Below, piece after piece: positions 24,425-38,604 of a stretch of 64,000 nt of DNA (position 1 is the first letter of the stretch; every line of letters starts with the position of its first letter). Location of the stretch: positions 4,795,547 to 4,859,546 of the forward strand of contig CM074193.1 in NCBI GenBank assembly GCA_037179385.1. The letters run 5' to 3'. The translations under genes and the position numbers were made by a program. The DNA comes from Holothuria scabra. Its lineage: Eukaryota; Echinodermata; Holothuroidea; Aspidochirotida; Holothuriidae. The notes beneath the pieces are model-generated. The model ran no database searches. It was not told where the DNA came from and was given only the letters and a program-made list of their open reading frames with translations.

Positions 24425-26259
24425 CTGTAAATACAGAGTTACAGGTTACATACATCTGCACAAGGTGTTTTTTTATGGATGTAAATTAAAGGTATGTCAA
24501 CAAGACACGGCTTGGTTCCAGCCGATGCGCACTGTGTTTGAAATGACGGCACCCGCAGCGGGGGCAAGGGGGCATTTTCCCCTTAATCATAACCTTTGTC
24601 GTCGGTTGCCCCCTCACTCAAAATTTAGTTTATAGAGCGCTTTTACTTACGCCACCAGCCCCGCCCCTTTTGACGGACATAATCGGTGTAGTACGCTAGC
24701 TAGTAGCGAGCTGACAAGCAGCTGACGACGTGTGACTGTTGCATTGAAACGCTGTTGATTTTCGCCCGGCAGTGGGCGTGGCTTACCAGTTGTGACTTTA
24801 AGTTTTGTAAAAACATTCTATACCCGCTTCTATAACAGACGTTACGAATAAACCTCGTTCCATCAATTCTGGTTCTGACATTATTAAGTGTAGGAAAATA
24901 TAAAAACGCACAAAATAAAGGGGTGGATTCGGAGTGTTTAACAGGGTGTTTCTTGATTGGTTGTTGCCATTGAATTGTACCGATAGTATTCTTTGTTGGT
25001 GTTAGGGATTAGGGTTATCGCTAGCAATTTAGGAAATTTCTTGTCGAACAGTGCGCATCACCCCAAATCATACAGGGATTTGGTGAGCAAAAGGGGAAGT
25101 GTAGATTTTGAAATAGCACACACTGTCGAAAAATTGAAATGCACTTAACAGTAACTGATAGATTAATCCTATTTTAATGGTGACTGAACTTTAGACTCGC
25201 CAAGCAACGCCAGGTTCTAAGAAGGAATAACGTGCTTAAAACCTTGAAGAAAAAAAGTTATAGGATTTTTATAAAAATTTAAATCAGACATCACCAATTA
25301 GGCACATTTAAATTGGTGTCAACTGTGTAGTCTTTGTGCTATCAAACACATGATAGCATAGGCCTTCGTAGCCTGCGTAGCGCCGCTGTGGCTGGAGCCC
25401 CCTTTAGGCTGCCGCCCCCCCCCCCCGACTTGATTTTTTTTTTTCGTAGCGGTGAGCTGGGCGAAAAAAAATTCGTCCGCCTCGCGGGTTAAGGCGTTCG
25501 TGGACCTGGGCCATGGGGACGGGCGAGGTCACGCCCCTTGGTAATATTTGGAAGGTTGGTTGCCAATAAGTCCCTCCTTCATTTTTTTTTTAACTATGAC
25601 AATTAAAACTAGGATGAATTAAGAGGGTAAAAAATATAAGCAGATTACTGGATTACGGTAGTTGCTATAAACGCAATATAAAATCTATCCTTTGATCTAC
25701 TTTACTGCATCGTGTTTCTATAACCCCCCTCCCCCCTTCCCCCAAAAAAAGTTTTGTGAAGAGCTTAAATAGGTTTGATTTTGCTTTCGTATGGGTGAGA
25801 CCCTGATCATCTCGTAACTAGGACGGTGATTACAAAACAGGGGGTGGTGGTATCGTCATGGATACTTTAGGCAAAAAGAAGACATTTTGCTGGTGAAACA
25901 AAGAGGTCTCGATGATGGATAACCAACTTAATCTCAATCTGACTTTTCTTTGTAAACACATAACTGCAGATTTCAAATTATTTGTCTGAAAGGGCAAAAG
26001 TCTCAGATTTTTTTTAATTTCGTCGGAAAGCATTAAAATTTGTATTGAAACCTATAAAATATAAATTCTTAAAACTTAAAAATTTAAGTAAGGGTACAGT
26101 TTATGACAATTACGCAGTCAGTGCTGTGAACCTCAAGATAGCTATTCGTAAGATAAACACAATTCTCTTCGTAAAATACTCCAAACTCAGGGAGTCTCTG
26201 GCGGAGAAGTCGAAAGTTGAAAAGCTCACGTTACTCTTCTTTATGAGATTTCACAGTAC
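24425..26259 (-). other. Gene B intron 1
   Basis: GT-AG intron of 1.8 kb. Contains the 145-bp MITE at 24920-25064 and C- and T-rich tracts near 25415. Nothing coding. Confidence 0.55.
24920..25064. mobile_element. MITE family 'GATGCGCACTGTTTAAC', copy 2
   Basis: Starts GGGGTGGATTCGGAGTGTTT and ends CAGTGCGCATCACCCC, defining the outer consensus GGGGTGATGCGCACTG. Internal 'gattagggttatcg' is shared with the other copies. Confidence 0.7.
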
Positions 26260-26420
26260 CTTGCAAACGCTGCTCGGCTGTCTTCAAGTGTCTGCCGATT
26301 ACCCGTGCCAAGATTGATGAAATACCACACGGCCTTTAGTCTTTTGTCTTTGGAGGCCTTTTCTTTTGCTAACTTCTCAAAGTCATCCACGTAGTTAAGA
26401 GGAGTATCGTTACTTGCCAT
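26260..26420 (-). CDS. Gene B exon 1 with start codon
   Basis: ATG at 26420-26418 in a good Kozak context (A at -3, G at +4). Encodes MASNDTPLNYVDDFEKLAKE, KASKDKRLKAVWYFINLGTG and NRQTLEDSRAAFA, then split Arg; donor 'gtactg'. Matches the family N-terminus (DYExxAKxxL...YYxSGAxDexTLxxNxxAFxR). Phe34 stands where the substrate-binding Tyr (Tyr24, spinach) normally sits. No N-terminal signal peptide, consistent with C-terminal peroxisomal targeting. Confidence 0.92.
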
Positions 26421-26839
26421 ACTGGTTAGGAGGATGTTACCAATACCGTACTCGACACCAGATACAGTATCTTGACACCAGCCTGTATGTATATGTAAAG
26501 TGTAAACGCAACAGGTAGGACTACTTACTCGTTTAATTTTTATTAGGGAGCAAAGTGCATATCTTATCTAGTATTTACACTTTACATGAAACAATCATCT
26601 GCAAAATGTTGAAGCATTATGTAGAGTACACTTCTTTGATAAATGTTTATGCCTCATAATAGCAATGACTTTGCAAAAATGGTCTTCTTTGATGCCTACA
26701 GGAGAAAACGTGCAAAATAGGTATATAGATCGGCCTTATCAGGTATTTGCAACGCTGAGGTTACATACAATAACTACCGAATGTCTTCATTTTTTGATGT
26801 AACTTTTACTATTTATTCTGTTACATTGTGTTTAGGTTA

Positions 26840-27101
26840 AAGGGGATATGCAGTCAACCCAACCTGAAGTAGTGCGGTATATTTTCCTACTCTATGAAGT
26901 TGGCTCTTGAGAGTCATGTGACAATACTCTTTCTCCTCAGATGTGAAATTTATTGGATGTAACTGCTTGCATAACCTTGAATATGCATTGGTGAAGTTGT
27001 AAAATGTTAATATTATGAAAGATACTTTGAAGAGAAATAAGGAGAAAACCGTGACACTTGATTGTTGCTTCCAAATAAGTTTGGGCGACTGCTCTTGTCC
27101 T
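26840..27101. mobile_element. TIR element 'AGTCACCC', copy 2
   Basis: Left 'gcagtcaacccaacctgaag' and right 'agtttgggcgactgctcttg' are imperfect inverted ends. The middle is collinear with 11610-11855 ('gagtcatgtgacaatact', 'gaaagatactttgaagag'). Confidence 0.6.
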
Positions 27102-27202
27102 GCAGTAGGAGCAATAGTCTTGCTTATCAAATCCGTTTACCAGGTGATCCTTAGATTTGCTCCGACAGTCGGACTGCATGGTCAAGTGATCCTAAGATTT
27201 GT

Positions 27203-27460
27203 TCCGTCTGCATGGTCAAGTGGTTAAAGCATCCGACTTGCAGTCGGGAGGTCTGGAGTTTAAGTCCTGACCGGGTCATGCCGAAGATTTTAAAAACGGA
27301 ACCTACCGCCATCGTGCTTGGTACTCAGCATAAGCAATGGAGTATGGAAAACTAGATAGTGAACCACAATTGGAAAAAGGCCGTGGCCGGCTCAACTTGA
27401 ATCAATTGGTTGGAAACAGGGCCGTAAAACTCCATCACCTAACCTGAGTTTTGTTCGCCA
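27203..27460 (+). repeat. tRNA-derived SINE, best-preserved copy
   Basis: Head resembles a tRNA: A-box-like TGGTCAAGTGGTTAAAGC, anticodon arm CCGACTTGCAGTCGG (anticodon position TGC, Ala-like) and B-box-like GGAGTTTAAGTCC. It is followed by a unique body ending 'ggccgtggccggctcaactt' and 'cgtaaaactccatc'. No matching acceptor 3' half, so this is not a tRNA gene. Body copies recur at 44930, 54000, 61915 and 62165. A tandemly doubled 40-bp phrase lies just upstream. Confidence 0.8.
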
Positions 27461-29446
27461 TTTTGCGCATCCGCTTTTTTTGTTTCCCGAAAGGGAAATC
27501 CTTTGGACTCATGCAGACAACACTTTTGCAAAACATGTATAGGATCGTGCATTTTAGTGTTGGCTCAGGCTATGATTTGTAAGCTCAACGATTGAAAATT
27601 ATTTCTTTGTTTTGCCTTGTTTTCAGCAGAATAGTACCAAGCCAAATCCTGTCTTCATTTTGGATCATCGAGGCTGTTGCTGCTAGGGTAGATCATTGTT
27701 AAGAGGGACAGCTGTATGAATGGCATTGCTGGACACCAAAAATATATTGCAATGTGTGGCTGTTTGTTCCTTTTTGAAAGAATACTGTGACTTTCATCGG
27801 GTATATTTATAATTTTTGATTGCATAATTGCATAAACATCAAATTTCGTCTCGAAAATATGTCCACATGGGGCCGTCAGAAATATGTGTAGCTTCTGTAA
27901 AATATAGCAATCTTTACAAAGCTTTGTTTCGCTAAGCGGTTGTACAACTTGATAGAAGGGCTAAATATTCTCATGTTTTTCACAAAGTGACTGACATTTA
28001 TACATCAGGACTTTGTCAACATTTTTGCTTAGAATTATAATTTTGCTATTCTTTATCCATGGTAAATGGTACTTTGATGCTCTCGCTAAGAATTGTGAGG
28101 TATTTTTTAGTTCAAGATACAGCTTTACTCCCTATTATTTAAGTGGAAGCCATTGTACTGTCTAAAAGTTCACACGTCGGGCCGGCTTTTCGACCGCAGT
28201 TACGTAATAACATGCGCAATTCATGCATTCGGGTCAGTTAGTGGTTGTGACCTTATATCAACAGAGAGCAAAGTAAAATGTTTCTTGCATAGAGGCTAAG
28301 ATTTATTTGGATTTGTACAGGCAATACTTCCACAAAAATTTTGTTTTAAATTATTTTTAAAGCTTTGTCTTCCATTTGGAAACTTCAATGATACCTTTGG
28401 TACAAACTGTTAGGAACTTTTTAGCCAAGATACACTCTTTACTCCCTATGATTTAAGTAGAAGACACTGGACCTCCTAATAGGTCACTTATCCGGTCGAC
28501 CTTTCTATTCTTTATCTCAGTGACAACACAAGCGTGACTTTCATTGAATCATTTCGTCGCGTCACTTAAACCGGATCGTAGTGTACAGGTTACTGAGTCT
28601 CACTGGCTATTTTCACAGCCTAAAGTTAGACCAGAAGAAAAACTTGGAATTAGGTTGCTTTAAGCTGTTTGTTGTTTGAATCTCCGCGTCAATGTAAAGG
28701 GAAAACACAGGTTTTCGTGCAAAAACCTGTGGTAACCCCTGGAAAAAACATGCGAAAACCTGCAAATTTGGAATTAATTGCCTCACCTTTTTTGTAAGGG
28801 TTCCATTGATATTAGTTACTATGAAAATTATACAATATATATACAATATATTTATTTTCTTATGATTTTCTTGCCAACCACATTTTGCAAGTATTTAAAA
28901 CCGTCCATTTTCATCGCCTTGCAACCCAGAACCTTTCTTTGTATTACTGATTGTTTTTTTTTTTTTTTTTGCATGTCTCACAAGTTAATATGACAATATA
29001 ATTAGAAATTGTAATTTATGTGTCTTTCATTTTCTGCCCCCTAGTTTGTACTTCAATTTCATGTATTTCCGAAGTATTGTCAAAAATCACATTTCAGGTT
29101 CAATAACTCTGAAGATAACAACTTCAACCAGCTCAAATATTACAGATTAATTAACTGTTCATATGTTTCCTTTAAACAACAACTCAAAGCCAAGTTCAGC
29201 CCAACTCACAAAAATTGACTACAAATAGTGGGCCATCAAAGCTCATCTACACCTTAAATTCATTCAGTAGTTATGATCGCAAACTTCGCTCTTGGCCTGT
29301 AATTTATCAAGTATGTCTCTTCTCCCCTCCCCTCAACCCATCCCTTGAAGGTTATTTTGGACTACCCACATCTGAAGAAAAGTTCTCCCTTCTTTCGGGA
29401 AACTTTTCACACTTAGGTTTTGATTCTTTTCTTTCGTTTACATCTA

Positions 29447-29686
29447 CACTCTAAAACACATTTAAACGATTTTGTTTAAAAATTAGGATACTCACGGAAA
29501 TGAGTATTTCTACTCGAAATAAGTGAGTACTTCAACTCAATTTGTGTAAAATTTTGCACAAATTCAGAAATTTGTGTAAACTTTTGCACAAATTCAGTTG
29601 AAGTACTCACTTATCTCGAGTAGAAATACTCATCTTCGTGAGTATCCTAATTTTTAAACAAAATCGTTTAAATATTTTTTAGAGTG
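29447..29686. mobile_element. 240-bp foldback MITE with TA flanks
   Basis: Almost entirely palindromic: CACTCTAAAA...AAACGATTTTGTTTAAAAAT...GGATACTCAC on the left and the complement on the right, ending AGAGTG. Flanked by TA at 29445-29446 and 29687-29688, as in Tc1/mariner-type MITEs. Confidence 0.8.
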
Positions 29687-29756
29687 TAAGTGTACCGTGA
29701 ATAGTATATCCAAAACCTGCACCAATGTAGTCACCTCAACTTTAAGTTGTTTAGTA

Positions 29757-30057
29757 CACTCTGAATGTAAAAGAGTGAACTAAGTCCCCCTCTAACTGTC
29801 TAATAGAGTGAAAACTGTTAATTCACTCCATGAAGAGTGAAAATACGAGTGCCTGCATATGTCACTTTTTTTTTAGAGTGGTCATTGTAGGCACTCCATC
29901 TGTCTATCAAGAGTGAACATCGCTCTTGTGGAGTGAACTTCACTCTTCTTGGAGTGAATATCATCCTTTGTGGGGTGAATTTACACTTTGATGAAGTGAA
30001 GCCACAGTTTTTGCTCTATTAGAGAGTGACTGATTTTACACTTTTACATTTAGAGAG
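29757..30057. mobile_element. 301-bp foldback MITE with TA flanks
   Basis: Ends CACTCTGAATGTAAAAG and CTTTTACATTTAGAGAG are inverted with two mismatches in the outer 11 bp; TA flanks at 29755-29756 and 30058-30059. The inside repeats 'gagtgaa/ttcactc' in both orientations. Lies 70 bp from a relative with the same CACTCT end. Confidence 0.65.
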
Positions 30058-30069
30058 TACACTGTACTG

Positions 30070-30280
30070 TATCATGATTGGCTCTTGAGAGTCAGGTGAC
30101 AATATTTCTTCTCTCCAAATGAGGAAGTTAAAAGGAGTAATCAGTTATCGATTGGTTTACCTTAAAATATGCAATAATGAAGTCGTACTATGGAGGTATT
30201 TATTGAAGAGAAATAAGAAGGAATTGTAAGATTTAAGCGATTGCTTCGAAATAAGTTGTTTTTCGGGAAGGGAGACCTTT
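30070..30280. mobile_element. TIR element 'AGTCACCC', copy 3, truncated
   Basis: Shares 'ggctcttgagagtcaggtga' and 'gaagagaaataagaaggaat' with copies at 11610 and 26840; outer ends are lost or diverged. Confidence 0.55.
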
Positions 30281-30847
30281 TAATCTGCTTAGTTGAGGCT
30301 CTGGATTGTTTGCATCTATCTGTACGGCAGTAGTTATCAGAATGGTCACTGTATATGAGTCAAACGAAAAACAATTGAACGTGTGCTTAATTCGGTTAGC
30401 TCACAAACACTCATACTTTTCATTGCCTCTTTTTTGTCTTTAATTTGTGAGTTGCGACGAATACTGTTAGGTTGGGGGGACATTTTCGCCTCCTCCGAGT
30501 TTTTCCAGCCCAGTTTCCTCAAGTTATTTTAGGCAGGAGTTAGGTCAGCCCCCAAAAATATAATATACCTCTCTTGAAACTTATTTTCTTAACCATATCT
30601 TTCTTTCTTAACCATTTTTTTTTTTTATAGAGGGGCTTGTTTGTTAGTTTTAACGATAAATTACCTAATACAATTTTCTTTATTAATATTTGAATGTTTT
30701 CTTCTTTGTTGTATTGCACATCTAAGTAACTCGATTTAAAAAATTCCCATTGCCAGCAAAATACACAATAGAACTACAGCAAGTACTAAATACACATTTC
30801 ATTTAAAAATTGGGAATGCTCCATACCGATGAAAGATTTACAATCCT

Positions 30848-30957
30848 GGGGCCCGTTCCACAAAGAGTTACGCACGATCTTAAGTTTGATTTACCGTTGG
30901 CTTAAGTATGGTGAATCAAACTTAAGATCGTGCGTAACTCTTTGTGGAACAGGACCC
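30848..30957. mobile_element. 110-bp palindromic MITE
   Basis: Left arm GGGGCCCGTTCCACAAAGAG continuing to GATTTACC is matched by an inverted right arm ending CTTTGTGGAACAGGACCC. The arms are about 50 bp long with few mismatches, loop of about 10 bp. Confidence 0.75.
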
Positions 30958-33164
30958 TGGTGTTTGGATAGAATATCACCTTGTTTTAATATTTTCCTCA
31001 AATTGTCTTAGCGAAATTCCTACTTTGTCTGTTTGTGATTGAACGTTTTACAAATTCTTCACTGTGAATGTAAAATTTAGAAATACTTGTTACTAAAAGA
31101 ATTGTGAGGTTGGCTTGATACCAAAGTGACCCGCTGAGTATTTTTTTCTCGGTGGTAGGTTGGTTGGGACAATGTTTTGAGCTTACCATTGGCCAACTAT
31201 AAAAAAATTGGGAACTAATTTTCATGTACAGTAACACGTCACCGAAATCCAGTGTTCTATTTAGCCAAGCATAGATGGTACTTGTATCGGTCGACTTATA
31301 AATGTCCTCCATATTTAATGCATCAGTTTAGGGATGACTTTAGTTATTTTACTCTTTTAATCAACAAACACTATTTGCCCTTTACGTTTGAAATGAAAAT
31401 ATCACAGAAAAGAACCACTTGAAATTCCAAGTGGAATCTTTACTGCCTTGGACAGTTGGAAGGTCAATGATTAAATTCTCTTATATTGTGTTTATGATGA
31501 TGATGATTACGACCTACGGAAATTTCAAAAGTTTTTAGTGTTGGTCTAATACGATTTTCAAGAGTTTGTAACCTAAAACTGGGTCAACGTTGTTTTGTAA
31601 ATAATTCCGGGCGGTTGGCAAAATATAGCTGGCTCAACGTTGGTTGAACATGCACATAATGGCAACGTTTGGTTTCATGAAATTGTTCAATGTACGTAAT
31701 GTAAATGTTAAGCACACAGCAGTTGGCTGTAATATGAATACACAAAAGGATCATTGCTCATTTAGTTATACGAAAATTGTTCCAAATAAAGGTAAGCTTA
31801 CACAGTCATGTTTCGAAATGATACTTTTTGATGAAAACAAATCAAAACTGAAGCTGATTTGTATTCAAAATACAGGATTTCCTACCATTTCAAATTTTGC
31901 CACGTCACAAATGAGGAATTGTCCCCTAAAAATGAGTTAATTCATGCCTAAAACCAGGGACGTAGATTTTTTTTAAACTTTGGGGGATGACCTGTATGAA
32001 TTACGTCAGATTACGTCGTATGCACGGGCACGGCGAGCGCGAAGCCTGTAACGGGTGAGACTAGAGGTCTCCAAGTGTCCTTGGGCATGTTACTTCAAGT
32101 TATCTAATGACAATCCTCATGCAGCTTACTCTCACAGCCTAGTATAGCTTAAAGGCCTTTGGGACTTTGAGGGCAATTTCTAAATTAATGGGCCCTCGCC
32201 CCCATTCCCAGTGGCAAGTGTGCGCGAAGCGGGAACAAGATTGCTTAAGAAATGTTGTGACATCCACTACAGTTGAACTCTGTTGTCGCTTCCTAGGTGA
32301 CCACTCTAAAAGCTATGTTGAGATGAATTCCAATGGATAAAACAGTCGACTGACAATTTTGCAAATTGGAGAAGTTGGGATTTAATAAAGACGCATTCAG
32401 TTCTCGTTCCAACGATGTACCTCATCGGTTTCCTGTAGAGAAAGGCCGCTGAAGACACTTTTATAGAAAGCATGCAGTCCAATGCAAATTGCGAACCGAC
32501 AAATCACATCTGGAATCGAATTTTGTATTAAAATCAAGTTTATTTCTATGAGTGACTTTGCGCCGAGACATCCTACAAGGGAAACATGCTGCTTGGACAT
32601 CCGATAAAGCCATTTTTCATTTATTTATTTTCATTTACTAACGAGGATGCCAAAATAATTCCCTTTCGTAGCATTCTTTAAGGCTGTGTTCCTCCATAAT
32701 GAAATCTCGTAGCCTTTATGCTCTCAAGCAACAAACCTAATCGGGTAGATGAGTAAGCTTGCAGCTGAAGGGAATCAATGAGATGACAGGCGCCAGGAGA
32801 GAGCGGCGAATTAGGTTATTTGCGAAGGATTAGTGAAAATGGTGGCACGGTGCTAACGCAAGCGAAACGAAAACAACACACAGTATAAGCGAAGAGAAAG
32901 GCCTACAGCGACCGGCACCAACATGTAGTCAAACGAAAATTCCATGTTCGTGTTTCCTGCCAATCCCTCTGAATTAGTCAATGTTATTAATGATCTTTGA
33001 AGTAATTCTGCTGCTTGTGTCGATGATGGATATGCTATTATTCTTGGGTTATTCTTCAGTCAATTTCCCATGTTAGACTTTAGCAGAGCGCCCCCGAAAT
33101 ACTAGACCTATATATTTCACTTATATCTCACGACCGGCGTATTCCCTGATTCAGCAAAAACTGC

Positions 33165-34560
33165 TAGAGAAACTCCATTTTTTAAAGACGGTGATTCCAA
33201 TAATTTATCTAATAATAGACCTATATCTGTTTTACCTAATTCATGTGGTTCTGGAAAAACTCATCTATTCAAGAGTAATGTCCTTTTTAGACGGAAATAA
33301 AATTCTTAGCAATGAGCAGATGAGCAGTTTGGGTTCCGAAGAATAGATCTACTTACATGGTTGTTCTATACTTACTTCTGGTTGAAACAAAAAGAACTGA
33401 CCCTAGGTATTTTTGAAAATTTATCAAATGCTTTTCATTATGTTCACCATATTGTTTTGCCGAGGAAACTCTATCAATATGGCATAAGAGGTATGGCAAC
33501 AATTTTATTTAAAACCTGTTTGGGTAGCCGGAATCAGTGCGTTGTTGTAAGCTCACAAAATCTTCCCATTTCATGGGGAAGATGCGCACTGTTTAACAAG
33601 GTGTTTCTTGATTGGTTGTCGCCATTGTATTGTATCGATTGTATTCTTTGTAAGGGTTGGGGATTAGGTTAGGGATTAGGGACATCGTTAGCCAGTTAGG
33701 AAATTTCTTGTTAAACAGCGCGCATCGCCCCATTTCATGCGGTGTACCACAAGGATCAACATAAGGGCCGATTCGTTCCTGCATTACATAATTGTCCTTC
33801 CTTCTTGCATTCGTAGACCGTACATTTTGTCTCTTTGCTGATGACACAAGTTTTATTAAAAAATAATGATCTTTCCTCGTCTGAATTTATGATAAATATT
33901 AAATAATGATCTGTGTGTAATATATAGGTGGTTCTAGGCTAATAAACTGGGGCGAATAAACTTTCCGTAACTGTGGATAAAACCAGCTTTGTTATTTTTC
34001 ATCCTGTCAACTCCCAAGAACTTCAGTTGAATCTTTTTTTGATCGGTGAAAAATTACTGACATGAAAGCTCAACTGTAAAATTTCTTCATGTCTTCAGTA
34101 CTTGATCAGAACTTAAATGGAAAGCCCATATTGAAAATATTTGATCTAAGGTTGATAGAATTGTTGGCATTTTCCATAAAATTTCAGCTCCACAAAATAT
34201 CTTGAAGTCATTGTATTCACGTTGGTCTGTCCTCATTTATCTTATTGTAATATTCTTTGGGGTAGTGATATGCATTTAACATACTTGAAACAGATTAGTT
34301 TTGTTGCAAAAGACATTGATAGTCTACGTCTCTACCCGGCTCTAGTTATCTTATCATATACCGATCATACTGCACCTGTATTTGCTAAATCACCAATTTT
34401 GCCTGTCTTCGATATTTATTCTGTACAGCCAATTGGTTTGGTTTTTAAATACTTTCGTGTCAGGAAGTCTTCCATCAATCTTTGATAGGCTCTATAAAAA
34501 TAAGTATTTCCATGATAATTTACGAGACATTCATCATGTCTTCATATTGATTTTCTCGTA
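33165..34560 (+). pseudogene. Dead non-LTR retrotransposon reverse transcriptase
   Basis: Scattered frames with stops encode recognisable reverse-transcriptase pieces: TPFFKDGDSNNLSNNRPIS (family K-x-GD...NYRPISVLP), a degenerate form of the DFSKAFDTV region, YQYGIRGMA, then after a MITE insertion CGVPQGST, FADDTSF, LDQNLNWKAHIEN, and a C-terminal segment near NILPVFDI. Many frameshifts; the element is non-functional and differs from the LINE at 54.6-61 kb. Confidence 0.7.
33575..33731. mobile_element. MITE family 'GATGCGCACTGTTTAAC', copy 3, inside the dead LINE
   Basis: 157 bp from GGGG to CCCC with TIRs GATGCGCACTGTTTAACAAG and CTTGTTAAACAGCGCGCATC. Flanks ATTTCAT at 33568-33574 and 33732-33738 are identical; because G/C ends are ambiguous the duplication may be 7 to 9 bp (CATTTCATG). 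The interrupted RT reading (SWG.../CGVPQGS) fixes the insertion point. Confidence 0.85.
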
Positions 34561-34800
34561 TTGAAAGGAACAATCACCTGTTAGAACAAGTTTACAGCTT
34601 TACTTTGGAATAGACTTAACACTAACACTTTACGACCCCTCTAAAAGCGTTTTTTAAAAAATATGAAGACTCTTTTACTCAATAATTAGATTGGGTCTAT
34701 TTACCAACTCCGAATATTTGACTTCTTTCGTTTTCTTTCTCTGTGACTCACCTTCTCCTATTGTTTTCTCCTCTTCTAATCAGTCTGTACATTTGTTGCA

Positions 34801-34839
34801 CGGGGAGTTGCTAGAGAGGGAGTCTCTAGCAACTCCCTG
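34801..34839. mobile_element. Mini-hairpin, 39 bp
   Basis: GGGAGTTGCTAGAGA at 34803-34817 pairs perfectly over 15 bp with TCTCTAGCAACTCCC at 34823-34837, loop 5 nt. Outer ends CGGGGAG/CTCCCTG match the hairpins at 38612, 44722 and 53773. Flanking 7-mers (tgttgca / gtttgcc) agree only at the central TTGC. Confidence 0.6.
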
Positions 34840-35329
34840 GTTTGCCGTATCTTACCTTCTTTGTAAATTCTTTTTTCTTTCCATTTTTCTGCGGTAGATC
34901 TGCTTCGTCAATTCGTATAAGCTTTGCTTTTTGCAGTTGCCCCATGCTTTTCTCGTGTAGATATTGTAACTTAAGAATTTGGCATGCATTTTGTGTACAT
35001 GAAAATAAAAGAGAAAAATAAGCGAAACGAAATTTTAGTGGATATATCCCCTTTTCCTAGGATATACGCCATACCGAAAACTACGCGGTTTGCACCAAAA
35101 TGTACTCCAAATAAAACCAGTTCTTCTCCTCCTGACTCATGGCCTAATGACCAGTGACGTATCTGGGGGGGGGGGGGGGTAACCATATTTGTCTGGTAAA
35201 ATTTCCTTCATCCTCCCCATGGTCGTAAGGGACTCCTTCTCTCAGAAGGTAGTGACATTTTGTCTCACTCCAGATCCCAACCAGTGCATAATCTCTGCCA
35301 TAGGCGTACGTACGAGAGAACTTCAGTTT

Positions 35330-38000
<2,671 letters not shown>

Positions 38001-38604
38001 AATTGCTGAAAACAACTGTTAAGAACTCTTCTTTGCAGTTAGCTTTGTCCCCTTTCTCTTTTTTCCCTTTTCGACCTGTTGGATTAATTCAGTAATTAGC
38101 ACTGAGGTTTTCCCGGTCGAACCAGTCAGGGCCTCCCTAGCCAGATATACTACTGTCAATGACACGAGTAGCCTAATTTACCATTTACTGCCTGTAATCC
38201 TCTTAATTATTTACAACTGGAATTAAAAACGCGTTCCCCATAGACGTTAATCTCAGAGAACAAAGTTATGATTTTCCACCCCAAATATGAGGTGTGCCCA
38301 ATCAGGGAGATCGCTGACGTATTCCACTGACGTATTCCTAGCAATATGATCATCACAAAGCTAGTTAAGCAATTAAACCAAGCCCCCAATACTACATGCA
38401 CAAAAACCTGCGCTTACCTACGCATTGAAAAATTGTGAGGTTTATGGTCCCTCCTTCTCCATATCAGCATAGAACTGCCTGTTCTTTCTTTTAGGAAGCT
38501 GCTTTAAAATGAAAATTTATTTCTGCCCGCACCACGATTTCAAAGATACCAGCCTGCCTAACGAACTTGGCAGAGAAATACGTACATACTCCACCACTAC
38601 GATC

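Larger units (their letters stand above)
12254..26420 (-). other. Gene B: complete 2-hydroxyacid oxidase gene, eight exons
   Basis: Eight exons on the minus strand (26420-26260, 24424-24273, 20721-20454, 17961-17780, 15496-15405, 14468-14307, 13894-13825, 12324-12254) join to 1158 nt and 385 residues with every phase closing. The product is an FMN-dependent 2-hydroxyacid oxidase (family about 370 aa) expected to oxidise 2-hydroxyacids to 2-oxoacids with H2O2 production in peroxisomes; it ends HSKL (PTS1). By alignment from memory to spinach glycolate oxidase, retained residues are Tyr141 (Tyr129), Asp169 (Asp157), Lys250 (Lys230), His274 (His254), Arg277 (Arg257) and DGGVR at 306-310. Changed are the Tyr24 equivalent (Phe34), Trp108 equivalent (Val118) and Asn before His (Ala273). 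Residues 172-229 replace loop 4 with unrelated sequence. Substrate is therefore uncertain. Confidence 0.93.

Noticed and set aside
27203..27290. Functional tRNA-Ala gene
   Set aside because: A and B boxes are present but the acceptor stem has no 3' partner and the sequence runs into a SINE body repeated elsewhere.
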